64,000 nt of DNA from contig NZ_BDBC01000045.1 of the NCBI RefSeq assembly GCF_001612785.1, positions 89,359-153,358 of the forward strand, written 5' to 3'. Origin of the DNA: Nocardia beijingensis NBRC 16342 (GTDB lineage: Bacteria; Actinomycetota; Actinomycetes; Mycobacteriales; Mycobacteriaceae). Under the pieces are notes generated by a model. It made no database searches. It was not told the DNA's origin and worked only from the letters and a program-made list of their open reading frames with translations. Made by a program: the position numbers and the translations under genes. This document shows, one piece after another, positions 16,844 to 25,142 of the stretch (the stretch's first letter is position 1; the number at the start of each line of letters is the position of its first letter).

Positions 16844-18055
16844 ATGTCCGAGCCGATCGCCGCCCGCCCCGTGGAGACCACCGAGCAGCACCGCGAGGCG
16901 CCCGAGCCGCCGCCCGCACCCGCCCGGCTCGTCGCGTTGGACGTGCTGCGCGGGATCGCGATCCTCGGCACGCTCGCCACCAACATCTGGATCGTCACGA
17001 ACCCGGAGGGGCTGGTCGGCTATCTGCACGACCTCGGTGGGCAGGCCGGTGGCTGGACCTGGGCCGAGCGCGTGCTCCAGCAGCTGGCGCAGGGCAAGTT
17101 CCTCGGGCTGCTCACCGTCATGTTCGGCATCGGCCTCGCCATCCAGCAACGCTCCGCCACGAAGGCAGGGCGCCGCTGGCCGGGGAAGTATCCCTGGCGC
17201 GCGGGACTGCTCTTCCTGGACGGTCTGGTCAATTTCGTCTTCGTCGCCGAGTACGACGTCCTGATGGGTTACGCCGTGACCGGGCTCGTGGTCGCCTTCG
17301 TGCTGGCCACCGGGCCGCGGACGAGGCGGCGCTGGCTGGTCGGCGCGGCGGCCGCGCATGTATCGCTGTTGACGCTGATCGCGCTGGCTCTGGCGTTCGC
17401 GCCGGGACCGGACGCCGCGTCGCGTCGCGCCCTGGACCCGAATCCCTACGCTGACGGCTCGTTCTGGGAGCTGGCGCTGTTCCGCCTCGGCAACGCCGGG
17501 CTGTTCCGGACGGAGACGATCTTCGTCTTCGCGATGTCGGTCGCGCTGTTCCTGACCGGCGCCCGGCTGTTCCGTGCGGGTGTGTTCGCGCCGGAGGGCG
17601 CGCGGCTGCGCAAGCGGCTGATGGTCATCGGTTTCGCGATAGCCGCGCCGATCGACCTCGGCGTCGGCATTCTGGGCGGTGGCGACCTCATCCTGTTCAC
17701 TCGGTACGGCAGCGCCCCGTTCGTCGCTCTCGGCATTCTGGCCGCGGTCGCCGAGTGGTACCTGCGGCGTCCCCGCCCCGGTTTCGCCGGACGGCGTTTC
17801 GCCGAGATCGGCCGCACCGCGCTCAGCTGCTACATCCTGCAGAACCTGGTGGCATCGATGCTCTGCTACGGCTGGGGTTTCGGACTCGCCGCGCGGGTCT
17901 CGCCCGACGACCGCGTCCCCTTCACCATCGGTGTCTACCTGCTCGTGTCGCTGATCATCGCGTGCGGAGCGCACCTGTGGCTACGACGCTTCGAGCGGGG
18001 GCCGGTGGAGTGGTTCTGGAACGTGAGTTACCGAACACTGGCCAGGGAACACTGA
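16844..18055 (+). CDS. DUF418 family multi-pass membrane protein
   Basis: A 403-residue membrane protein with about ten hydrophobic segments. The start of the family core, RLVALDVLRGIAILGTLATN, resembles acyltransferase-3/heparan-acetyltransferase proteins. The C-terminal DUF418 region carries FAEIGRTALSCYILQN. Its activity is not known; it may transfer or transport small groups across the membrane. ATG at 16844 is preferred (GATAGT at 16832-16837 is 6 nt upstream); a longer reading frame would run into dop on the other strand. Confidence 0.85.
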   Translation: MSEPIAARPVETTEQHREAPEPPPAPARLVALDVLRGIAILGTLATNIWIVTNPEGLVGYLHDLGGQAGGWTWAERVLQQLAQGKFLGLLTVMFGIGLAIQQRSATKAGRRWPGKYPWRAGLLFLDGLVNFVFVAEYDVLMGYAVTGLVVAFVLATGPRTRRRWLVGAAAAHVSLLTLIALALAFAPGPDAASRRALDPNPYADGSFWELALFRLGNAGLFRTETIFVFAMSVALFLTGARLFRAGVFAPEGARLRKRLMVIGFAIAAPIDLGVGILGGGDLILFTRYGSAPFVALGILAAVAEWYLRRPRPGFAGRRFAEIGRTALSCYILQNLVASMLCYGWGFGLAARVSPDDRVPFTIGVYLLVSLIIACGAHLWLRRFERGPVEWFWNVSYRTLAREH

Positions 18056-18165
18056 CCGCCGAGCCGACCACCGGGATGCGGGCAGCACGATTTCCATTGC
18101 GGCCCTGCGCTTGTCGCAGCCGCACACGCCGCGGCGATCCGGCGGACACGGCACTCGGCGCCCGC

Positions 18166-18171
18166 TACCGT
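18166..18171 (+). promoter_or_regulatory. -10 box of a probable leaderless promoter (Nudix gene)
   Basis: TACCGT ends 6 nt before the GTG at 18178. No ribosome-binding site is present. Confidence 0.45.
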
Positions 18172-18177
18172 CGTGCT

Positions 18178-18717
18178 GTGACGCTCGCCGATCGCTACCC
18201 TTTGCTGCACACACCGGCCCACTGGGCGTGGGGCGATCTGGATGTGCGGTTCTCCACCGCGCTCCCGTCCGACGAACTGGTCACCAATATCCACGTGGTC
18301 TGTTTCGTCGGCGACGAGATCGTGCTGTGCCGTGACGACCGCGACGTCTGGCTGATTCCGGGCGGCACGAGGGAACGCGGCGAGTCGATCGACGCCTGCG
18401 TGCGCCGTGAACTGCGGGAGGAGGCGGGAGCACGGCCGGTCGGGCCGATCCGATGGCTCGGCGCGCATCACGCGACGAGCAACAGCTCCGCACCGCATCG
18501 CGAGTGGCAGCCCCATCCGCACAAGGCGTGGCTGTGGTGCACCGCGGATGTGGTGCTCGACTCCGCCCCGACCAATCCGGACGATGCCGAGCGGATCCTC
18601 GAGGTGCGCGCCTTCCCCGTGGCCGAAGCGATGCGGCGGGCCGGATCGGACGGCGCGTACCTGAGCGAACTCGTGGCATTGGCCGTCGAACTCCACCGGC
18701 CCGAGTATCGCGAGTGA
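18178..18717 (+). CDS. Nudix hydrolase
   Basis: A 179-residue Nudix family pyrophosphohydrolase. The complete Nudix box is visible as GTRERGESIDACVRRELREE (G-x5-E-x7-REL-x-EE), followed by AGA. The substrate cannot be told from sequence; such proteins hydrolyse nucleoside diphosphate derivatives. The start is the GTG at 18178, directly after a -10 box. An in-frame upstream region is out of register with any family conservation. Confidence 0.85.
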   Translation: MTLADRYPLLHTPAHWAWGDLDVRFSTALPSDELVTNIHVVCFVGDEIVLCRDDRDVWLIPGGTRERGESIDACVRRELREEAGARPVGPIRWLGAHHATSNSSAPHREWQPHPHKAWLWCTADVVLDSAPTNPDDAERILEVRAFPVAEAMRRAGSDGAYLSELVALAVELHRPEYRE

Positions 18718-18780
18718 TCCCGCCTGCCGCCGTACCTGCTCGGCCGCCGCCCACTGATGGAACAGGGGCAGAATCGAAGG

Positions 18781-19068
18781 ATGGCAACGGCAACTTGGCA
18801 CGGCCGCGTCCTCGCGACCAGCAATGACACCATCATCGTCGAGGGCAATCACTACTTCCCGCCGGACTCGATCCGGCCGGAGTTCTTCCAGCCCTCCGAC
18901 ACGCACACCTACTGCCCGTGGAAGGGCACCGCCAGCTACTACACCGTGGTGGTCGACGGAGACAGCAACACCGATGCCGCCTGGTACTACCCGGAGCCGA
19001 AGACCAAGGCGGCACAGATCAAGGACTACGTCGCGTTCTGGCGCGGCGTCGAGGTGACCGAGAGCTGA
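18781..19068 (+). CDS. DUF427 domain protein
   Basis: A 95-residue single-domain protein with the DUF427 signature: LATSNDTIIVEGNHYFPPDS, then CPWKGTASYYTV and AAWYYPEP. The function of the family is unknown. Members are often near regulatory or nudix-type genes. ATG at 18781 is chosen because homologues start MATATW-like; an in-frame ATG 24 nt upstream has no support. CAGAAT, 6 nt upstream, may be a -10 box. Confidence 0.85.
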   Translation: MATATWHGRVLATSNDTIIVEGNHYFPPDSIRPEFFQPSDTHTYCPWKGTASYYTVVVDGDSNTDAAWYYPEPKTKAAQIKDYVAFWRGVEVTES

Positions 19069-19159
19069 CCGGTAATCGGAGGAATCGGGAATACCGCCCG
19101 GCTGAAACCGATACGCTCATCCCAGGATTCAGCGCGAGTGTCTCAGCCGGGAGCATCCC

Positions 19160-19936
19160 ATGATCAAGGCTCTGGTCACCAACGGCTTCTCGATGGCGCC
19201 TGGAAGCGCGGCGGACGAACCAGCGGGCCTCGCGCTGCTGCGGCCGGGAGTGCTCGCCTTCGCCGGATCGATCGGTCCCACGGAGTTGCACGCGCATCAC
19301 GCGGTGCAGATCGTCGCCGCGAGCACGCCGATCGTGCTGGTGGACGGTAGCGGTGTCCGCAGGCAGGGCACCCACGTCATCGTGCCGACCGACGCACCGC
19401 ACCGGATCGACGTGGGCGCCGCGCACGGCACGGCCGTCTACCTCGACCCGGAGACGGCCGCGGGCGCGGCGGCAGATCGCAGAGCCCACCTCAACGGATG
19501 GGTCGACGATGCCGACACCCTCGGCATCACCGCCGGTGGCGGCGATCTGACCGCGCAGGTCGCCGCGGTCGTCGACGATCTGCTGCCCCAGGACGACGCC
19601 TCCGGATCGGGCGAGCGGCACGCGGTGATCACGGCGGCCCTGCAACTGCTGCCCGCTCTGGTGCGCACCGGGTCGGTGCGCGGCGCGGACGTCGCACGAC
19701 AACTGGGGATTCCCGCGCCCCGGCTGTCCCACCTGTTCACCGAGCAGATGGGAATCCCCTTGCGGCGCTACATCCTTTGGCTGCGGCTGCACATCGCGCG
19801 GACCCGCGCGCTGGCCGGAGACGATCTCACAGCGGCCGCGCACGCGGCGGGTTTCTCCGACGGCGCCGACCTGACCCGCACCTGCCGCCGGACGTTCGGG
19901 TTGTCGCCCGCGGTGCTGAGCCACACCGGCGAATAG
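19160..19936 (+). CDS. AraC-family transcriptional regulator
   Basis: A 258-residue regulator. The N-terminal half looks like a cupin-type sensing domain (ELHAHHAVQIVAAS, APHRIDVG). The C-terminal about 90 residues hold the two helix-turn-helix motifs of AraC/XylS proteins (GADVARQLGIPAPRLSHLFTE and DLTAAAHAAGFSDGADLTRT), ending FGLSPAVL. Start ATG at 19160 has GGGAG at good spacing. Effector and targets are unknown. Confidence 0.88.
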   Translation: MIKALVTNGFSMAPGSAADEPAGLALLRPGVLAFAGSIGPTELHAHHAVQIVAASTPIVLVDGSGVRRQGTHVIVPTDAPHRIDVGAAHGTAVYLDPETAAGAAADRRAHLNGWVDDADTLGITAGGGDLTAQVAAVVDDLLPQDDASGSGERHAVITAALQLLPALVRTGSVRGADVARQLGIPAPRLSHLFTEQMGIPLRRYILWLRLHIARTRALAGDDLTAAAHAAGFSDGADLTRTCRRTFGLSPAVLSHTGE

Positions 19937-20008
19937 CCGCACCCGCGCGATGGGAGCACGGTCCGGCGACGACGCTGTTGCCGGTGGACGGCGGGCGATC
20001 GGGGCCGA

Positions 20009-20389
20009 TCAGTCCGCCGGACGGGCCTCGACGTAGTAGTCCGCCGAGATCGTCTTCAGTACCTGCCGCACGCCGAGCGGCGCCCACGCCGCGGCCGGGT
20101 CGTGCCGCACGACCGGATCGGTCAGCTCGACGACATGGCCGCGGGTTTCCAGGGCGAAACCGCCCGCCGCGCGAATGTTCTTGACCCAGTCCACATCCCG
20201 GCCGTAGGTCAGCGCGATCCGGTAGGCGCCGTCCTGGTCGAAGACCATGACCGGGGTGCGGTAGGCCCGTCCCGACTTCCTGCCCTTGTGCAGCACGATG
20301 CCGAAGCCGGGCGCGCGTCCCGCGACCAGGCCCGCGGTGGGGTTGGTGACATGCCGGTTGAAATTCGCCAGTGCGTGCGGAAGCACCAT
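20009..20389 (-). CDS. Deazaflavin (F420)-dependent nitroreductase family protein
   Basis: A 126-residue split-barrel protein of the Ddn/TIGR00026 family that typically uses reduced F420 or a flavin. Family features are HKGRKSGRAYRTPVMVFD, YGRDVDWVKNIRAAGG, and a C-terminal DYYVEARPAD. Start ATG at 20389 is preceded by GAGAGGA. A paralogue lies at 22244. The physiological substrate is unknown. Confidence 0.85.
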   Translation of the reverse strand: MVLPHALANFNRHVTNPTAGLVAGRAPGFGIVLHKGRKSGRAYRTPVMVFDQDGAYRIALTYGRDVDWVKNIRAAGGFALETRGHVVELTDPVVRHDPAAAWAPLGVRQVLKTISADYYVEARPAD

Positions 20390-20430
20390 GGGCGGCGATC
20401 CTCTCTCCCTGTGGCGTGCGGTGTTCACGT

Positions 20431-20436
20431 TACTCT
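20431..20436 (+). promoter_or_regulatory. -10 box of a probable leaderless promoter (second Nudix gene)
   Basis: TACTCT lies exactly 6 nt before the ATG at 20443, with no ribosome-binding site between them. Confidence 0.5.
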
Positions 20437-20442
20437 CGACCC

Positions 20443-21045
20443 ATGTCCGCTCCGCCGCGTCATCGCGAGCCGCCCCACCCCGGAGAGCCGGGCGGCGAAA
20501 CGATCGCGGTCTACGATGCGGCGGGCAACCCGGTGGGCGCCGCGGAGCGGTCAGCGGTCTACCGCGACGGATTGTGGCACGCCAGCGCGGGCGTGCTCCT
20601 GCGGTCCGGTGACGGCGAACGCGTCTACGTGCACCGCCGCACCGACACCAAGCTGGTTTTCGCCGGTATGCACGACTGCCTCGCCGGTGGTGTGGTCGCG
20701 CCGGGCGAAGCGCCACGCGGGACGGCCGTGCGCGAACTGGCCGAAGAACTGGGCGTCACGCCCGACCTCGCCGCCGTCTCCCGACGACCGCTGGCGACCG
20801 TCTCCTGGGACGGCGAGTGGGCCGGTCGGCCGATGCGCTGCCATCTGTTCGCGTACGAGGCGCGCTACGACGGGCCGATCCGCCACCAACCCGACGAAAT
20901 CGCCGCGGGATGGTGGTGGAACGACGCCGAGCTGCTGGCGCGTCTGGCCGATCCGGACTGGCCGTTCGTCCCGGACACTCGCCTGCTCATCACCGACCTG
21001 CTGACCTGCGCCCGGCCACCGGAGGACGCCGGGACGCGACCCTGA
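20443..21045 (+). CDS. Nudix hydrolase, IPP-isomerase-like subgroup
   Basis: A 200-residue Nudix protein. The sequence reads YVHRRTDTKLVFAGMHDCL, then the Nudix box GGVVAPGEAPRGTAVREL with AEELG. The VYDAAGNPVG start and the HRR-type first strand are common to the YfcD/Idi-like group that hydrolyses unknown diphosphates. Start ATG follows a -10 box directly. It is convergent with the AIM24-like gene; the two stop codons abut. Confidence 0.85.
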   Translation: MSAPPRHREPPHPGEPGGETIAVYDAAGNPVGAAERSAVYRDGLWHASAGVLLRSGDGERVYVHRRTDTKLVFAGMHDCLAGGVVAPGEAPRGTAVRELAEELGVTPDLAAVSRRPLATVSWDGEWAGRPMRCHLFAYEARYDGPIRHQPDEIAAGWWWNDAELLARLADPDWPFVPDTRLLITDLLTCARPPEDAGTRP

Positions 21046-21726
21046 TCAGCTGGACGACGCGACGGATGCCGCCCAGGCGGCGAACGCACCGGGATTGCGG
21101 GTCTGCAACAGCAGCCTGCCGGGACCGGTGAAGTCGAAGACGAAGCCCTCGCCGGATTTCAGCGACTGGATCGATCGGCCCGAAACCGCTCGGCGGATAC
21201 TGAAATTCATCGCCAGGTCGTAGGCGACCACGTGCCCGGTGTCGATCGTGATGGGCTCGCCCGGTTGCAGATCGATCACATCGATCGCGCCGAACACGCC
21301 CACCACGATCTCGCCATCGCCGTGCGCGCGCAGACCGAACCCGCCTTCGCCGCCGAACAGATTGGCGAAACCGCCCCACTTGCTCTCCACCTGCACGCCG
21401 TGCGAGTTGGCGATCCAGCCCCCTCGGCTGATGAAGAAAGGCCGATCCGGCGTGATCTGCAAGTTGAGCATGTCGCCGGGAAGCGCGGGCGCCACGTCGA
21501 CCCAGCCGCCCTGCGGTGGCGCGGTGAACGTCGAGACGAAGAACGATTCGCCGGCCAGCACCGACCGCTTCAGCCCGGCCAGGATGCCGCCCTCTGCCTT
21601 GGCCTGCAACGTGACTCCCGCCGAGTGCGCCACCATGGCGCCGCTCTCGACCCGCATCGGCTCGCCTCCGGCGAGAAAGCACCGTGCGACGGCGGCGGCG
21701 GGACTGTGGCGCAGTTGTACTTTCAT
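21046..21726 (-). CDS. AIM24/TIGR00266 family protein
   Basis: A 226-residue beta-rich protein of the AIM24 family (related to tryptophan-RNA-binding attenuator-like folds). It shows MRVESGAMVAHSAGVTLQAK, GESFFVSTFTAPPQGGWVDV and the C-terminal GEGFVFDFTGPGRLLLQTRN. The function is unknown. TAGGGT at 21735-21740 lies 8 nt upstream of the ATG, so its leader is very short. Its stop touches the stop of the convergent Nudix gene. Confidence 0.85.
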   Translation of the reverse strand: MKVQLRHSPAAAVARCFLAGGEPMRVESGAMVAHSAGVTLQAKAEGGILAGLKRSVLAGESFFVSTFTAPPQGGWVDVAPALPGDMLNLQITPDRPFFISRGGWIANSHGVQVESKWGGFANLFGGEGGFGLRAHGDGEIVVGVFGAIDVIDLQPGEPITIDTGHVVAYDLAMNFSIRRAVSGRSIQSLKSGEGFVFDFTGPGRLLLQTRNPGAFAAWAASVASSS

Positions 21727-21771
21727 GTCCGCCGACCCTACCGGCCGGGTTCCACACGGCGGGAACGCTTG

Positions 21772-22140
21772 TCAGAGCAGATCGCGCAGTGCGGTGTCGT
21801 CGCGGGCCACCACCGCGCCGCCGTCGGCGGTGAGCACGATCGGCCGTTGGATCAGCCCCGGATGTTCGACCAAGGCGTCGATCCAGCGGTCCCGGTCGGC
21901 GGCGGTCCGCGGCCAGCTCGCCATGCCGAGATCCTTGGCGACCTGCTCGCCCGTGCGGGTGATGTCCCACGGTTCGGCGTCCAGCCGCCGCAACACCTCA
22001 CGCAGTTCGGCGGCCGTCGGCGGCTGGTCCAGATACTTGCGCACGGTGTAGTCGACACCGGCCTCGTTCAGGAACGCGGTGGCGTTGCGGCTCTTGCTGC
22101 ACCGCGGGTTGTGCCAGATCTCGGTCTGCCCGGAAGTCAT
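21772..22140 (-). CDS. ArsC-family (arsenate reductase/Spx-like) protein
   Basis: A 122-residue thioredoxin-fold protein of the ArsC family: EIWHNPRCSKSRNATAFL has the N-terminal Cys (CSKS), and QRPIVLTADGGAVVAR is the conserved C-terminal loop. It may reduce arsenate with glutaredoxin-type thiols or be a YffB-type protein of unknown function. No arsenical transporter or ArsR lies nearby. TACTCT lies 6 nt upstream of the ATG, giving a probable leaderless mRNA divergent from 22244. Confidence 0.85.
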   Translation of the reverse strand: MTSGQTEIWHNPRCSKSRNATAFLNEAGVDYTVRKYLDQPPTAAELREVLRRLDAEPWDITRTGEQVAKDLGMASWPRTAADRDRWIDALVEHPGLIQRPIVLTADGGAVVARDDTALRDLL

Positions 22141-22146
22141 GCACGC

Positions 22147-22152
22147 AGAGTA
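22147..22152 (-). promoter_or_regulatory. -10 box of a probable leaderless promoter (ArsC-like gene)
   Basis: TACTCT on the minus strand lies 6 nt from the ATG at 22140. The divergent gene at 22244 also has a start-proximal -10 (GATACT, 22231-22236). Confidence 0.5.
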
Positions 22153-22243
22153 CCGAGAGCGCGCGCCCGGTTCGCCGCGCGCCCACTGGCGGATCTCGGA
22201 CTTCACAGCGCCGACCGCGGCGCCTGCTCCGATACTGGAAGTC

Positions 22244-22768
22244 ATGACTGAGCACCCGTCGCCCGAGAACCCCTACGGCACACCGACCACCTCCGGTCCC
22301 GAACGCATCCCCGCGTATCAGAGCGTGCTGAACCGGGTCGTGCGCACGCTGCTGCGCGTGCCAGGCTTGTCGGGCATCGTCGGCAAGCGGCTGATGATCC
22401 TGCACGTCGTCGGGCGCAAGTCGGGGAAGGTGTACGACGTGCCGGTGGCCTACACCCGGCACGGTGACAGTCTGCTGATCGGCACCGCCCTGCGTCCGTG
22501 GGTGAAGAACCTGAAGGCGGGCGATCCGGTGCGGGCCTCCTTAGGCGGCGCGCCTCGCACGTTCGACCCGGTGGTCCACACCTCCGAGGCGGAGGTGCTC
22601 CGGCTGTACGAGATCGTCGCGCGGGACAACAAGCAGAACGCCGAGTACAACGGCATCGGCTTCACGGCCGACGGTTCACCCTCCAAGGCCGACATCTACC
22701 AGACCTGGCAGCAGGGCGGCGTGGTGGTGGAACTGACGCCGCACCGGGCGGCTCAGCCGTCGACGTAA
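22244..22768 (+). CDS. Deazaflavin (F420)-dependent nitroreductase family protein
   Basis: A 174-residue protein of the same split-barrel family as 20009-20389, with the family core LHVVGRKSGKVYDVPVAYTR and ALRPWVKNLKAGDPVRAS. The N-terminus is longer and Pro-rich. Its 3' end overlaps the convergent aminotransferase gene by 16 bp (22753-22768). The substrate is unknown. Confidence 0.85.
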   Translation: MTEHPSPENPYGTPTTSGPERIPAYQSVLNRVVRTLLRVPGLSGIVGKRLMILHVVGRKSGKVYDVPVAYTRHGDSLLIGTALRPWVKNLKAGDPVRASLGGAPRTFDPVVHTSEAEVLRLYEIVARDNKQNAEYNGIGFTADGSPSKADIYQTWQQGGVVVELTPHRAAQPST

Positions 22769-24063
22769 CCGTCGGCGACGTCGAGCACTTCGTCCACGAT
22801 CTCCAGGCCGGTGCGCAGTTCGTCGGCCGTCGTGGTCAGCGGCGGCGCGATCTGGAAGCGGTTGCCTGCGTTGAACGGCCACAGCCCGCGCGCCTTGGCC
22901 GCGGCGGTGACGGCGGCCATCGGTTCGGCGTCCGCGCCCGTCGCCGCGAACGGGATCAGCGGCTGCCGGTCGCGGTGATCCCGGACCAGCTCCAGCGCCC
23001 AGAAGAAGCCGAGCCCGCGCACCTCCCCGACGCTCGGATGACGACCGGCCAGCTCGCGCAGACCTTTGCCGAGCACATCGGCGCCCACCGCCCGCACGTG
23101 ATCGAGGATTCCCTCCCGCTCGAACACCGCGATCGAGGCGACGCCCGCCGCGCAGGCCAGCGGGTGTCCCGCGTAGGTGAGGCCGCCCGGGTACACCACA
23201 TGGTCGTAACGCCGCGCGATCCGCTCGGCCATGAGCACGCCGCCGAGCGGGACGTAGCCGGAGTTCACCCCCTTGGCGAAGGTGATGATGTCCGGCTCGA
23301 CGCCGAACGCCTGAACCGCGAACCATTCGCCGACCCGGCCGAACCCGACCATCACTTCGTCGGCGATGTAGACGATGCCGAACTCGTCGCACAGCGCTCG
23401 CACGCCGGCGAGGTAACCGGGCGGCGGGACGAGCACACCGTTGGTGCCGACCACCGTCTCCAGGATCAGTCCCGCGATGTGCTGCGGCCCCTCCAGCTCG
23501 ATCACCTGCCGCAGGTGCCGCAGCGCGGCTGCCGTCTCTTCCTCGGGAGTCGCCGTGCCCCACGGTGACCGGTACGGGTAGGGCCCGAAGAACCGCACCA
23601 CGTCGACGTTGGTCGGCTCCGCGCCCCAGCGGCGCGGTTCCCCCGTCAGGCCGATCGCGACGCCCGTGCCGCCGTGGTAGGAGCGGTAGGCGGCGAGCAT
23701 CTTCGTCCGGCCGGTGTAGCTGCGCGCCAAACGCACCGCGTGCTCGACGGCCTCGGCGCCGCCGGTGGTGAACAGGATCCGGTTCAGGTCGCCGGGAGCC
23801 CGCTCGACGATCAGCCGGGCCAGTTCGCTGCGCACGTCGTTGCCGACCGTCGGCGAGATGGTCGCCAACCGCTGCGCCTGCGCGACGATCGCCGCGACGA
23901 TGTCCGGATGCTGGTGGCCGATGTTCACGTTGACCATCTGGGAGGAGAAATCCAGGTAGCGCTTGCCGGTGTCGTCCCAGAAGTAGGAACCGAACGCCCC
24001 GGTGATCGGAACCGGGTTCAACTCGGCCTGCGCGCTCCAGGGATAGAAGACGTGATCGGCCAC
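22753..24063 (-). CDS. Class III PLP-dependent aminotransferase
   Basis: A 436-residue omega-amino-acid-type aminotransferase. The PLP lysine is in DIITFAKGVNSGYVPLGG; GIVYIADEVMVGFGR carries the ring-stacking Asp; LFTTGGAEAVEHAVRLAR binds phosphate. As last gene of the nitrilase-dihydropyrimidinase-LLM operon it probably transaminates beta-alanine or beta-aminoisobutyrate, the end products of reductive pyrimidine breakdown (context inference). GTG at 24063 is 1 nt after the preceding stop. The 3' end overlaps the convergent nitroreductase gene by 16 bp. Confidence 0.92.
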   Translation of the reverse strand: MADHVFYPWSAQAELNPVPITGAFGSYFWDDTGKRYLDFSSQMVNVNIGHQHPDIVAAIVAQAQRLATISPTVGNDVRSELARLIVERAPGDLNRILFTTGGAEAVEHAVRLARSYTGRTKMLAAYRSYHGGTGVAIGLTGEPRRWGAEPTNVDVVRFFGPYPYRSPWGTATPEEETAAALRHLRQVIELEGPQHIAGLILETVVGTNGVLVPPPGYLAGVRALCDEFGIVYIADEVMVGFGRVGEWFAVQAFGVEPDIITFAKGVNSGYVPLGGVLMAERIARRYDHVVYPGGLTYAGHPLACAAGVASIAVFEREGILDHVRAVGADVLGKGLRELAGRHPSVGEVRGLGFFWALELVRDHRDRQPLIPFAATGADAEPMAAVTAAAKARGLWPFNAGNRFQIAPPLTTTADELRTGLEIVDEVLDVADGYVDG

Positions 24064-24064
24064 G

Positions 24065-25111
24065 CTAGTCGCTCCCTTCGTTCGATCGAGTCGCGGTGAC
24101 GAGGGAGGCGAGACTTGGCAGCACCGATTCACCGTACGCCGCCAATGTCGCGTTCTTCGCGTCGTGCTGGAGATAGACGGCGAATTGGTGCACGCCGAGC
24201 CCCTCCAGCTCACGCAGCCGGGACAGGTGGTCGTCGGGCGTGCCCAGCAGGCAGAAGCGGTCCACGATGGCGTCGGGCACGAACTCGGCGTGCACATTGC
24301 CCGCGCGTCCGTGCAGGTTGTAGTCGTAGCCGCGCCTGCCTTCGACATAGTCGGTGAGGGCGGCCGGGATCTCGCCTGCCGTACCGTATCTCGCCACCAT
24401 CTCCGCCACGTGGTTGCCGACCATCCCGCCGAACCATCGGCACTGTTGCCGCGCGTGCGCCAGCGCCGCGTCCGTCCCGTCGGTGACATACGCGGGTGCG
24501 GCGACGCAGATCCGGACCGCCGCCGGGTCCCGGCCCGCGCGCTCGGCCGCGGCGCGCACCCGGGCGATGGTCCATGCCGCGATGTCCGGGTCGGCCAGTT
24601 GCAGGATGAACCCGTCGGCCACGGCGCCGGTCAGCTCGAGCGCGCGCGGCCCGTAGCCCGCCGCCCACACCTCCAGGCGGGAGCCGGCCGCCCACGGCAA
24701 CCGGACGACGGTGTCGTCCACCCGCGCGCTGCGACCGTTGCCGAGTTCGCGGATGACCTCGATCGCTCGCCGCAGGGTGTCCAGCGTGGCGGGCCTGCCG
24801 CCCAGCGTGCGCACGGCCGAGTCGCCGCGGCCGATCCCGCAGACGGTGCGGTTGCCGAACATCTCGTTGAGCGTGGCGAAGGTCGACGCGGTCACCGTCC
24901 AGTCTCTGGTGGCCGGGTTGGTCACCATCGGACCGACCACGACCTTGCGGGTGGCGGCCAGGATCTGGCTGTAGATGACGTAGGGCTCCTGCCAGAGCAG
25001 GTGCGAGTCGAAGGTCCAGACGTGGGAGAACCCGTATGTCTCCGCGAGCCTGGCCAGTTCGATCACACGCGCGGCGGGGGGCGTGCATTGCAGCACCACA
25101 CCGATGTCCAT
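24065..25111 (-). CDS. LLM class flavin-dependent oxidoreductase (TIGR03842-like)
   Basis: A 348-residue luciferase-like TIM-barrel enzyme using FMN or F420. It shows GFSHVWTFDSHLLWQEPYV, VVVGPMVTNPATRDWTVTAS and GIGRGDSAVRTLGG. In the operon it sits between dihydropyrimidinase and an aminotransferase, where pathways usually encode dihydropyrimidine dehydrogenase; none is seen here. It could act on the ring or on an accessory step. Start ATG at 25111 has GGAGAAG upstream, 31 bp after the hydA stop. Confidence 0.85.
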   Translation of the reverse strand: MDIGVVLQCTPPAARVIELARLAETYGFSHVWTFDSHLLWQEPYVIYSQILAATRKVVVGPMVTNPATRDWTVTASTFATLNEMFGNRTVCGIGRGDSAVRTLGGRPATLDTLRRAIEVIRELGNGRSARVDDTVVRLPWAAGSRLEVWAAGYGPRALELTGAVADGFILQLADPDIAAWTIARVRAAAERAGRDPAAVRICVAAPAYVTDGTDAALAHARQQCRWFGGMVGNHVAEMVARYGTAGEIPAALTDYVEGRRGYDYNLHGRAGNVHAEFVPDAIVDRFCLLGTPDDHLSRLRELEGLGVHQFAVYLQHDAKNATLAAYGESVLPSLASLVTATRSNEGSD

Positions 25112-25142
25112 GCGGGCACTTCTCCGTTCCGAGGATCGAAGG

